Origin: CAVQRC01 sp963715045
GTDB taxonomy: Bacteria; Planctomycetota; Planctomycetia; Pirellulales; Lacipirellulaceae
Direction of reading: 5' to 3'
Length of the DNA stretch: 64,000 bases
NCBI GenBank assembly: GCA_963715045.1
Contig: CAVQRC010000017.1
Location: forward strand, 206,081 to 270,080
How positions within the stretch are numbered: the first letter of the stretch is position 1; each line of letters begins with the position of its first letter. The position numbers and the translations under genes are program-made. This document shows positions 10,990 to 19,238 of this stretch, piece after piece. The notes under the pieces are model-generated. The model saw only the letters and a program-made list of their open reading frames with translations. It did no database searches and was not told where the DNA came from.

Positions 10990-12471
10990 ATGATTCTCCG
11001 GTTGGCAATCCTGCTGTCATGGTCATGGCGCGGTGTCCTCGGATTTTTGTTGCTCTGCAACGCGTCGCGGGCGGCCGCAGAACTGCCGCCGCCGCGGCCG
11101 AACATCGTCGTCATCCTCTGCGACGATCTGGGTTACGGCGATTTGGGTTGTTACGGTCACCCCCACATCGAGACGCCGCGTCTGGATCGCCTGGCGGCCG
11201 ACGGTGTGCGGCTCACGGCCTGTTATTCGGCGGCTCCGGTCTGCTCACCGTCCCGCGTCGGGCTGTTGACCGGTCGCAGCCCCAATCGGGCGGGCGTTTA
11301 CGACTGGATCCCGCCGGCCGGCAGCGACCGCCCCGACGCCCGTCAGGAGGTCCACATGCGGCGTGCTGAAGTGACGATCCCGCAACTCCTCAAACAGGCC
11401 GGTTACGCCACGTGCCAGGCCGGCAAGTGGCACTGCAACAGCAGATTCAATGCTCCGCAACAGCCTCAGCCGGGCGACTTCGGTTTCGATCATTGGTTCG
11501 CCACCCAGAACAACGCCGCGCCGTCGCACCACGATCCACGCAACTTCGTCCGCAATGGCACGCCGGTCGGGCCGCTCGAGGGGTACAGTTGCCAGCTCGT
11601 GATCGACGAAGTGGTGACCTGGCTCGACGCGCAGACCGCGGCCGACCCGGAGCAGCCGTTCTTTGTCTTCGCCGCGTTTCACGAACCGCATGAACCGATC
11701 GCGTCGCCAGATCATCTCGTCGAAGAGTACCTCGCGGTCGCACGGAACGAAAACGAGGCCTCCTACTTCGCCAACGTCGAGAACGTAGACCGGGCCGTTG
11801 GTCGCTTGCTGGATCATCTCGAAGAGCTCGGCCGGCTCGACAACACGCTCGTATTCTTCACGTCCGACAACGGCCCGGAAACGCTCAACCGATATGGCGG
11901 GGCGGAGCGATCCTATGGCCGCCCTGGCCCACTCCGCGGCATGAAGCTGTGGACGACCGATGGCGGCGTACGCGTGGCCGGAATTGCGTACTGGCCGGAC
12001 CACATCGAGGGCGGCGGCCAGATCGACGAGCCCGTCTGGTCGCCCGATCTGCTGCCGACATTCTGCGAACTCGCCGGTGCTCAGCCACCCCAGGCACGCG
12101 TACTCGACGGCGTCAGTCTGGTGCCCTTGATCGATGGCCAGGGGCTGCGTCGCCAGCGACCGCTGTTCTGGTGCTACTACAACGCGCTCAACGAACAACG
12201 CGTTGCCATCCGCCACGGCCCGTGGAAGATGCTCGCTCGTTTAGACGGCGGCAAGCTCCCCCGATTTTCGAATGTGCACCCCGGCAACCGTGATCAGGTC
12301 ATGACTGCCAGGCTCACCGATCACGAACTCTATCGGATCACCGACGACATCGGCGAGGGCAACAACGTGATCGACACCGTACCGCGAGAAGCCGAGGATC
12401 TCAAACGACGCCTCGCCGAGATCTATCGTGAACTCGTCACGAACCCGGTCGTCTGGCAGCCACGGGAATAA
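10990..12471 (+). CDS. Secreted Cys-type sulfatase, 493 aa
   Basis: Intact S1-family sulfatase. ATG 10990 is preferred over the frame opening at 10936 because it gives a compact signal peptide (MILRLAILLSWSWRGVLGFL). Metal-binding segment: IVVILCDDLGYGDLGCYG. Signature: CSPSRVGLLTG, formylglycine Cys at residue 85 of this start. GKWHCNS and FTSDNGPET follow. It lies 61 bp after the FAD oxidoreductase, so it could belong to the oxygenase/oxidoreductase operon. That raises the untested possibility of a sulfated methylamine substrate such as choline sulfate. A large perfect inverted repeat starts at its stop codon. Confidence 0.93.
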   Translation: MILRLAILLSWSWRGVLGFLLLCNASRAAAELPPPRPNIVVILCDDLGYGDLGCYGHPHIETPRLDRLAADGVRLTACYSAAPVCSPSRVGLLTGRSPNRAGVYDWIPPAGSDRPDARQEVHMRRAEVTIPQLLKQAGYATCQAGKWHCNSRFNAPQQPQPGDFGFDHWFATQNNAAPSHHDPRNFVRNGTPVGPLEGYSCQLVIDEVVTWLDAQTAADPEQPFFVFAAFHEPHEPIASPDHLVEEYLAVARNENEASYFANVENVDRAVGRLLDHLEELGRLDNTLVFFTSDNGPETLNRYGGAERSYGRPGPLRGMKLWTTDGGVRVAGIAYWPDHIEGGGQIDEPVWSPDLLPTFCELAGAQPPQARVLDGVSLVPLIDGQGLRRQRPLFWCYYNALNEQRVAIRHGPWKMLARLDGGKLPRFSNVHPGNRDQVMTARLTDHELYRITDDIGEGNNVIDTVPREAEDLKRRLAEIYRELVTNPVVWQPRE

Positions 12472-12584
12472 TGACTAAGGCCTAATGACTAAGGCCTAAG
12501 GAATACCGAATGACTAATGACGAAGCAAAGTGTGTTTTGGTCATTGGTCATTGGGTATTAGTTAGTCATTAGGCCTTAGTCATT
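12470..12584. terminator. Large AT-rich perfect inverted repeat between convergent genes
   Basis: A 23-bp arm at 12470-12492 is the exact reverse complement of 12562-12584. A shorter related unit (AATGACTAAGGCC) is repeated inside. The arms start at the stop codon of the plus-strand sulfatase and end 25 bp before the stop of the convergent DUF1501 gene. It may work as a bidirectional terminator or be a small palindromic insertion. It is much more AT-rich than its surroundings. Confidence 0.65.
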
Positions 12585-12608
12585 ATCCATCCCCTGCATC
12601 CGCCAGGC

Positions 12609-13997
12609 TCAAGCGAACAGCTGCTCCACCGGCGTGCCGCCGTACAGCCGGTGGGGCCGCCCGAACTGATCCTCGATGAGGGTCGATCTCGGTACGCCTA
12701 GCGCGTGATAGACGGTCGCGATCAAGTCGTGCGGTGACACCGGATCGCGTTCCGGATAGGCGGCGTGCTTGTCGCTCGCGCCATAAACGGCCCCGCCGGT
12801 TACGCCGCCCCCTGCCAGGATGCCGCTGTAGCAATACGGCCAGTGCTCGCGGCCCGCATTCCCGGCCGTGATCTGAGGCCGGCGGCCGAACTCGCCGACC
12901 CACACCACAAGCGTCTCGTCGAGCAGGCCGCGTTCGTCGAGATCGGTCAGGAGTGTTGCCAGCGCACGATCCGAGGGTGGAATCAAATCGTTCTTGAGAC
13001 GATTGAAGTTGTTGCCGTGCGTGTCCCAGTAATTGCGACCGTCATCGTGCCAGTTCACCGAAACGATCGGCACACCGTGCTCCACGAGTCTGCGGGCGAG
13101 TAACACGCATTGCCCGTGAATATTTCGGCCATACCGGTCCCGAACGGGTTCCGGTTCAGCGGAGAGATCGAACGCCCGGCGAACCTCGCTCGAGGCCAGC
13201 AATTGAAACGCCCGCTGATGCAGGTGCGACGCATGCCGGGCTGCGGCCGAATCGAATCCCTCGCGAGCTGAGTCGAGCTGCTGCAGCAAAGTGTGGCGAC
13301 ATTCGAGTCGTGCGGGCGTCAGTCCGTCGGCAAGTGCCAGTGCGGGGACTTGCCAGCCGGCCTGGCTCGGATCTCCCTGAATCACAAATGGATCATGCAG
13401 CCGTCCCAGCCACCCGCCGTGCTGGCCCGGTGCCTGACCGCCGGGGGCGGCCGAGTGTTCGACCTGCCAGGGCATCGTCACGAATGACGGCAAGACCTCT
13501 GGGGCAGGGCGGAGGTACGCCATCATGCTGCCCAGGTGCGGCGTGTCGTGTTCGCTGGGGGGCTCGGCATCGCTCTTGTTGACCGGGGGCAAGTGACCCG
13601 TCAGCGTGGTGTGGCCGCTGGACAGGTGCGCGGGATCGTCGTGATGCAACGATCGAATCACGGCCAGCTTGTCGGTGACCCTGGCGAGCATGCCGAAGTG
13701 CTCGCAAATCTGCAGCCCCGGTGTCTTGGTTGCGATCGGCTTGAAGTCGCCGCGGATCTCTGCCGGCGCGTCGGGCTTCAGGTCGAGCGTGTCGAGCTGG
13801 CTTGGCCCGCCCCACATGAATAGAAAGATGCACCGCTTGGCCCGCCCGAAGCCGCGTGCCTGGTCGCTCGTTGCAGCCATGGAGCGGGCCAGCCACAACT
13901 CGGGTAGCGAGAGTCCCGCAGTGCCCAGACAACCCGCCTGCAGGATGTCCCGCCGGTCCCAGGTACTGCGAATCGTTGATGAATTGCGATTCGGCAT
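12609..13997 (-). CDS. DUF1501 secreted protein, 462 aa
   Basis: Belongs to the DUF1501 family, a sulfatase-fold (alkaline phosphatase superfamily) group abundant in planctomycetes. Start 13997 is chosen because MPNRNSS leads directly into a Tat-like export signal (TWDRRDILQAGCLGTAGLSLPELW); the frame itself opens at 14036. Characteristic segments are FMWGGPSQLDTLDLKPDAP, the HHDDPAHLSSGH region, and VWVGEFGRRPQI near the C-terminus. DUF1501 genes usually sit beside DUF1549/DUF1553 cytochrome-like genes, but here the gene stands alone. Its biochemical role is not established. Confidence 0.9.
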   Translation of the reverse strand: MPNRNSSTIRSTWDRRDILQAGCLGTAGLSLPELWLARSMAATSDQARGFGRAKRCIFLFMWGGPSQLDTLDLKPDAPAEIRGDFKPIATKTPGLQICEHFGMLARVTDKLAVIRSLHHDDPAHLSSGHTTLTGHLPPVNKSDAEPPSEHDTPHLGSMMAYLRPAPEVLPSFVTMPWQVEHSAAPGGQAPGQHGGWLGRLHDPFVIQGDPSQAGWQVPALALADGLTPARLECRHTLLQQLDSAREGFDSAAARHASHLHQRAFQLLASSEVRRAFDLSAEPEPVRDRYGRNIHGQCVLLARRLVEHGVPIVSVNWHDDGRNYWDTHGNNFNRLKNDLIPPSDRALATLLTDLDERGLLDETLVVWVGEFGRRPQITAGNAGREHWPYCYSGILAGGGVTGGAVYGASDKHAAYPERDPVSPHDLIATVYHALGVPRSTLIEDQFGRPHRLYGGTPVEQLFA

Positions 13998-14197
13998 GCC
14001 GCAAATCTTACACGTTTGGTCACCAATGGGTAACACTCACGGCACGCCCACAATTCCACCAAGGTCAGCGGGCAGATCGACACCTTGCGAAGCTCGCACT
14101 CTGCCCTGGCCGTGTCTGGCCCCTGGCGAAACAAGGCCAATCTGCTAGAAAGCAACGTGTGATTAATGCGGTTTTTCTCCTGCAGGCAGATTCTCAC

Positions 14198-15481
14198 ATG
14201 GCCCGAACGTTGCGTAGATGCTGGATGCCCCTCGCAGTGATGCTGTGCGGGATAGAGGGGCTCTCAGGTCAAAATCTCGTTCAGGAGCCGGTCGAAGACG
14301 AGCCGCCGAAGGTGTCCGTCGAACTGACGGACGGCAATTACGCAATCTGGCGGGACCACATCCTGCCCGCCGACAGCGAACTGGCTTTCGAGCAGATTCC
14401 CTGGCTCACGACATTCAAAGACGGAATTCTCGCTGCTGACCGAGCTGGCAAGCCGTTGCTGCTGTGGGCGATGAACGGTCATCCGCTCGGCTGTACGTGA
14501 AACAACGGAGTGACGGGCCGTCGGTCCGTGTGGTCGGATCCTGAAGTGATCCAACTTGCTGCCCGGTTCGTGCCGGCTGCCGACGAGGTCTGGCGGCTGC
14601 AACGAGGTTCGGATCCCGAATGCAAGTTCTTTCAGCAGATGTCTCGGAACGGCCACTACGGAGACCGCCCGGAAGGATCGCAACAGGGAATCTACGTTGT
14701 CTCGCCGAGTGGGAAGTTTCTCGCTTCTGCCAATACGAACCGGCCCGAGCACATTGTCAAGTTGCTGCAGCGGGGGTTACGCGCGTGGGATGCGCTGGCT
14801 GCCAGCGAGCGGAAGCTGGCTGCGGAAGCCGACATCGCACCGCTCCACCGCTGGGAAGACAGCTATCCCGATGACGGCCTGGTGCTTTCGTGCTTTGTTC
14901 GCGACCTCCCCGAGCAGTGTGATCCGACGGCCGAATGCGAAGTGAAGTGGAATCGCGACTACGTCTGGTGCTCGCGCTCGGAAGCCCGCCAGTGGCTGGC
15001 GGATGGGGAACCTCAAGTTGGAGAGCAGCACGTGCTTCCCGAGCAGCTGCTGCGGAGACTCGCACAGTTTCACCTGGTCGATGTGGTCAAGGGTCAGACC
15101 TGGCGGTTTACCGAGCAGCAGATCGATGGCCGCATCGTTACCGAGGTCGTTGCCCGTGACGGTGCACTGGTGAGGGTGAAGATCAGCGGAAACACGAAAG
15201 CGGATAGCCCGGGTGCGGGACGTCGAGCGATGCCGCACGGTGTGGCGACCGAAATCCTCGGTACCGCGACGTTCGATCTCCAACAGGGGGCTTTCGTGGA
15301 GTTCGAGATGGTCGCACTCGGCACGCGATGGGGGCGAACGCGGTTCAATGGCCGCTATCGCGACCCGCAGTCGGGGCCGCTGGGGTTCGTGTTCCGACTG
15401 GTCCCGCCGAATGCGCCCCGAGTAGCACCCGCGTTCATTGCCGCTTACAACGCCGATTGGGTCGTGCGACCCGAGCGGTAA
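14198..15481 (+). CDS. Candidate selenoprotein: secreted thioredoxin-like protein with in-frame UGA (Sec101)
   Basis: Two open stretches, 14198-14497 and 14501-15481, are in the same frame and separated only by TGA at 14498-14500. Read through, they form one 427-residue protein. It has a signal peptide (LAVMLCGIEGLSG), a thioredoxin-like segment (F-DGILAADRAGKPLLLWAMNGHPLGCT), then the UGA, then NNGVTGRRSVWSDPEV. The UGA follows Cys-Thr at the end of a predicted beta strand, where redox proteins place active-site Cys or Sec. Immediately downstream, 14513-14529 folds into a 7-bp hairpin (ACGGGCC / GGUCCGU, one G-U pair) with loop GUC, whose first loop base lies 20 nt after the UGA. That matches the general form of bacterial SECIS elements. 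An ordinary nonsense mutation is the alternative. The C-terminal ~250 residues are unrecognised. Confidence 0.7.
14498..14529 (+). promoter_or_regulatory. UGA codon with SECIS-like hairpin
   Basis: In-frame UGA (14498-14500) followed by a hairpin at 14513-14529. The stem has 7 bp with one G-U pair, and the apical loop is GUC with G in first position. Spacing and loop resemble bacterial selenocysteine insertion elements, which lie inside the coding region just after the UGA. No selABC or selD gene is present in the window to confirm a Sec pathway. Confidence 0.6.
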
Positions 15482-15509
15482 TCCTTCGGTCGGCACGATC
15501 CATGCCACG

Positions 15510-15605
15510 CACATGTAGCCGGGCCACTCCGTGGCACGGGCCCTGCAGCGTCGAGGCATGTTACCGCCGCGGCTCCGCCACGGAGTGTTCGGCTCGCGGT
15601 GACCA
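15510..15605. repeat. Dispersed inverted-repeat element
   Basis: Intergenic copy of the dispersed family: ATGTAGCCGGGCCACTCCGT at about 15513, then a complementary half with CCACGGAGTG near 15580. It lies between the candidate selenoprotein and the EEP gene. Confidence 0.65.
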
Positions 15606-15635
15606 ACACCGTCCCCTTTCACGAAGGAGATCCGC

Positions 15636-16418
15636 ATGAGACTCAGCAGGTTTCTGAGGTTGGCCGGGCTGATCGTCCTGGCCCTGTCGTCCGCCAGTGA
15701 GGCCGAGATCTTACGAGTTCTCACGTACAACATTCACCACGGCCGAGGTACCGACGGGCAGATCGATCTGGACCGCATCGCAGCCGTTATCAACTCTGTT
15801 TCACCGCACCTGGTCGCGCTGCAGGAAGTCGATCGAAACACCGAGCGTTCGGGAGGAGTCGATCAACCCACCGAACTTGCTCGCCGTACCGGGTTGCGGG
15901 CAGTCTTCGAAAAGAACATCGACTTTCAAGGAGGAGAGTACGGCAACGCGGTGCTTACCAGACTCGACGTCGTGGCATCCAGGAACGTCTACCTGCCGAG
16001 TTTGACCGAGGGCGAACAGCGAGGGCTTTTGATCGTGACCTGCGAGTTGCCCGCGGGCGGCGGGCCCGTTCGCTTCATGGCAACGCACTTTGACTATCGC
16101 GGCGACGACGAAGAAAGGCTGCAATCGGTCGAGGTTGTCAACCGTCAGGCCAGCCAGGCCAACACGCCCGCCATCCTCGCCGGTGATCTCAATGCCCTCT
16201 TCGAAAGTCGCGTGATGAAGTCCCTGACCAACGTGTGGCTCCTCGCCAATCGCCAGCCGTTGTTCACGATTCCGGCCGCCGAACCAGTGAGACAGATCGA
16301 TTATGTGGCTACCTTTCCGCGTACGGCCTTTGTGCCGGTTGCAGCGCGGGTCCTCGAAGCGCCCGTGGAATCGGATCATCGCCCGCTACTGATCACGCTG
16401 AAGGTGGCAGGGCAGTAG
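15636..16418 (+). CDS. Secreted endonuclease/exonuclease/phosphatase (EEP) family protein, 260 aa
   Basis: Metal-dependent phosphohydrolase of the EEP fold. An N-terminal signal (LAGLIVLALSSASEA) is followed by the family motifs in order: VLTYNIHHG, LQEVDRNTERS, GGEYGNAVLTR, THFDYR, LAGDLNALFES, QIDYV, and SDHRPLL at the C-terminus. The Asn, Glu, Asp/Asn and His residues of the active site are therefore all present. The ATG has a good ribosome binding site (AAGGAG about 7 bases upstream). The substrate could be a nucleic acid, a phospholipid or an inositol phosphate. Its secretion makes nutrient phosphate scavenging plausible, but this is inference. Confidence 0.9.
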   Translation: MRLSRFLRLAGLIVLALSSASEAEILRVLTYNIHHGRGTDGQIDLDRIAAVINSVSPHLVALQEVDRNTERSGGVDQPTELARRTGLRAVFEKNIDFQGGEYGNAVLTRLDVVASRNVYLPSLTEGEQRGLLIVTCELPAGGGPVRFMATHFDYRGDDEERLQSVEVVNRQASQANTPAILAGDLNALFESRVMKSLTNVWLLANRQPLFTIPAAEPVRQIDYVATFPRTAFVPVAARVLEAPVESDHRPLLITLKVAGQ

Positions 16419-16433
16419 GGGCTTCGGGCGATT

Positions 16434-16512
16434 AAAGACCCCTGGGGTCTTTTTGGTTGTTTAGGCAATCTAGCAGTATGCCTATTCCCCCAAAAATACC
16501 CCGGGGTCTTTT
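16434..16512. terminator. Two Rho-independent terminator hairpins
   Basis: 16434-16454 is a 9-bp perfect stem (AAAGACCCC / GGGGTCTTT) followed by a T run, 16 bases after the EEP stop codon. A second palindrome (ACCCCGGGGT with flanking A and T runs) lies at about 16490-16512 and could act on either strand. The rest of the 16419-16780 gap shows no gene. Confidence 0.8.
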
Positions 16513-16780
16513 TGCACTTCCGCGGCGTGAAGCGGGTGTCGTACACACTTTGCCCCGGAGCTGGGTCCGCGATGAGCGCGGGCAAAGCTGACCGACCTCA
16601 GTCGATTTGCTAGGGAACTGCTCCATAAGTCCGAACGTCCGCAACTGCGTTCCTGCACCCGATCGGACAACTGCGGTGGCGATGGCGTTGCATTGGATCG
16701 GCATTCCAGCTATCGATGCGGCTGAAACGAAATCTAAAACTGATAATTGCTAGCACCGGACTGCTCTGCGTGACGACGCC

Positions 16781-17905
16781 ATGCCCCAGCGAACAATGGC
16801 CAGCTCGACGCACGTTCCCCGCCGCATTTTGCAGGTCATCACGCCTTCTCATCTGTCGGGTGCCGAGATCCAACTCGTACGGATGATCCGCCAGATGGAG
16901 ACCCGCGGACACAGGATGCCGGTGATTGCGAAACGCGACTCGCCGGCCCTGTCAGAGCTGGTGGAGTGCGGCATCGATATCGATCCCCGGGCAATCAGCG
17001 GAAAGCTCAATCCACTGGCGTTGGCGGCTCTGGCACGGGCGGTTGCCGATCATCACCCCGATCTAGTTCAATCCGCTCTTTCTACTGCGAGTTGGTGGTG
17101 CGGTTGGCTGGAACAGATCGGAGGACCGCCAACGATCGGACATGTCCACGGTTTCACATCGGCGCGGTGGCATCGTCATCAGACGCACTTGCTGGCTGTG
17201 TCTGCCGCGGTGAAGCGGCATCTCGTGGATCAAGGGATCCAGGGCGAGCGGATCACCGTGCTCCACAACGCGCTGAGTCCCGCCGAATACATGCCCACGC
17301 GTTCGCCCTCAGCAGTACGGAGTGAGTTTGGTGCCGATCGCCAGACGCTGGTCATCGGCACGTTTGCACATCTATCCGAAAAGAAAGGCTATCGCGAATT
17401 GTGGGCCGCCGTTCCGGACGTCCTGCGCCGATTTCCCGACACCCAGTTCTGGATTGTGGGCCGCGGCGAATTGCGTCAAGAACTCGAGCGCGAGGCTCAC
17501 GCCAAGGGCTTTCTGAGTAAGCTTCGCTTCACAGGCTTTCGCCAAGACGCAGCCGACCTGATGAATGCACTCGACATTTTCGCACTCCCCTCGCGGCGGG
17601 AACCGTTCGGGTTGGTGTACCTCGAAGCGGCACTGCTCGGCAAACCAGTCGTCGGCTGCCGGGCCGGAGGTGCGGTCGAGGTCATCGCCGACGGCGAGAC
17701 GGGACTTCTGGTCGACGTCGGCAACGGTCCGGCGGTTGCCGAGGCCCTGCTCACGCTCGCCGAGAACCGGGACCGCGCCGCCGAATTGGGCCGCCGAGGT
17801 CGCGAACGGGCCCGCGATCTCTTTGGCTGGGAGCGTTTCGTCAACACCCTCGAAAGCGCGTACGACGGCGTCTGCGGCACTTCCCCAGTGGTTCGGACCG
17901 CATAG
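16781..17905 (+). CDS. GT4-family glycosyltransferase, 374 aa (tandem copy 1)
   Basis: GT-B fold retaining glycosyltransferase. The N-terminal Rossmann part has VITPSHLSGAEIQLVRMI; the middle has GHVHGFTSARW and LLAVSAAVKRHLV. The C-terminal Glycos_transf_1 domain has IGTFAHLSEKKGYREL, FWIVGRGELR and the nucleotide-sugar E-x7-E motif (EPFGLVYLE), then VGCRAGGAVEVIADGETGLLV. The whole length matches the family. A very similar gene follows 123 bp downstream, so this is a tandem duplication. The likely role is adding sugars to a surface polysaccharide or lipid-linked glycan. Donor and acceptor cannot be told from sequence. Confidence 0.92.
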   Translation: MPQRTMASSTHVPRRILQVITPSHLSGAEIQLVRMIRQMETRGHRMPVIAKRDSPALSELVECGIDIDPRAISGKLNPLALAALARAVADHHPDLVQSALSTASWWCGWLEQIGGPPTIGHVHGFTSARWHRHQTHLLAVSAAVKRHLVDQGIQGERITVLHNALSPAEYMPTRSPSAVRSEFGADRQTLVIGTFAHLSEKKGYRELWAAVPDVLRRFPDTQFWIVGRGELRQELEREAHAKGFLSKLRFTGFRQDAADLMNALDIFALPSRREPFGLVYLEAALLGKPVVGCRAGGAVEVIADGETGLLVDVGNGPAVAEALLTLAENRDRAAELGRRGRERARDLFGWERFVNTLESAYDGVCGTSPVVRTA

Positions 17906-18028
17906 GTGGTGTGCGGTTGACGTTGCGGTGCCAATGGAAAGCGGCTATTCCCCTCGTATTCCGCATGATCTCATGAGATCCGTGCTAGCAATCTGGTTCC
18001 TTCAAGCAATTCTGCCCTTTGTCGCCCC

Positions 18029-19162
18029 ATGCCGTACCAAGCCCCACTCGCACCCCGTTCACGTACCGGGAGTTGTCGTCGTGTCATGCAGGTGATTACG
18101 CCCTCGCATATGTCCGGCGCGGAAATGCAACTCGTGCGGCTGACGCGAAGAATGGAGGCCCGGGGGCACTCGATGCCCGTGGTCCTCAAGCGGAATTCGC
18201 CCGCCCGCGCCGAGTTCGAGCATCAGGGCATCGAGTACGACCCGCGGGCGATCAGCGGCAAATTCAATCCCCTGGCCATCGCGGCTCTCTCAAAAGCGTG
18301 CGCTGATTATCGTCCGGACGTCGTCCAATCGACGCTTTCGACGGCCAGTTGGTGGTGCGGTTGGCTTGAGCGGCTCGGCGGCCCTCGATCCATTGGACAT
18401 GTCCAGGGCTTTACGTCGGCGCGGTGGCACAACAACCAGACGCATCTGCTTGCCGTATCGCATGCCGTAAAGCAGCATCTCGTCGATCAGGGAATCGAGC
18501 CCAACAAGATTACCGTGTTATACAACGCCCTGGGCCCCGAGGAATTCATTCCGCAGCGGTGTCGATCGGCCGTGCGGGCCGATTTCGGAGCCCAGGAAAA
18601 CACGCTCGTCGTCGGCACGTTCGCTCACTTGTCTGAAAAGAAGGGCCACCGCGATCTGTTCGGGGCCATCCCCACGATTCTCCGCCGCTTTCCGACGGCC
18701 CAGTTCTGGATCGTCGGCCGCGGTGTTCTGCGGGAGGAACTCGAACAGCGTGCCCGCGACGAGGGATTCCTCGACCAGGTGCGGTTTCTCGGTTTTCGTC
18801 GCGACACGGCCGACCTGATGCACGCGCTCGACATCTTCGCTCTGCCGTCGCATCGCGAACCGTGCGCGCTGGTGTACATCGAAGCCGCGCTTTCCGGGCA
18901 GCCGATCGTCGCATGCCAGGCAGGCGGAGCGCCGGAGTCCGTGGCGGATGGCGAAACGGGGCTGCTGGTCCCGGTCCGCGACAGCGGGGCAATCGCCGAG
19001 GCGATCCTGACCCTCGCCGAGAATCGGGCAACGGCCAGAGATCTTGGCCGGCGAGGTCGCGAGCGGGCTCTCGACCTCTTCAGTTGGGAGCGGTTCACGA
19101 CCACGTTGGAAGGCGTGTACGACCGGGTGTGCGACCTGACCCAGGTCGGCAAGGCCGCTTGA
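18029..19162 (+). CDS. GT4-family glycosyltransferase, 377 aa (tandem copy 2)
   Basis: Close paralogue of the preceding gene, sharing long identical blocks (PRAISGK-NPLA, STASWWCGWLE, GFTSARWH, FAHLSEKKG, FWIVGRG). The C-terminal sugar-nucleotide site is REPCALVYIEAALSGQPIV. The two copies differ most at the N-terminus and in the last 50 residues. MQVITPSH at 18086 is an alternative start about 19 codons downstream, because the first residues (MPYQAPLAPRSRTG) have no counterpart in the sister. The pair probably arose by local duplication followed by specialisation in acceptor use. Confidence 0.92.
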   Translation: MPYQAPLAPRSRTGSCRRVMQVITPSHMSGAEMQLVRLTRRMEARGHSMPVVLKRNSPARAEFEHQGIEYDPRAISGKFNPLAIAALSKACADYRPDVVQSTLSTASWWCGWLERLGGPRSIGHVQGFTSARWHNNQTHLLAVSHAVKQHLVDQGIEPNKITVLYNALGPEEFIPQRCRSAVRADFGAQENTLVVGTFAHLSEKKGHRDLFGAIPTILRRFPTAQFWIVGRGVLREELEQRARDEGFLDQVRFLGFRRDTADLMHALDIFALPSHREPCALVYIEAALSGQPIVACQAGGAPESVADGETGLLVPVRDSGAIAEAILTLAENRATARDLGRRGRERALDLFSWERFTTTLEGVYDRVCDLTQVGKAA

Positions 19163-19238
19163 GTTCTTCGCCTGCTTAACCGCCGTTGCCGCGGCAGTGG
19201 GTTTCGACAGCCAGCTTCAGCGGGTATCGTGCGTCTCT

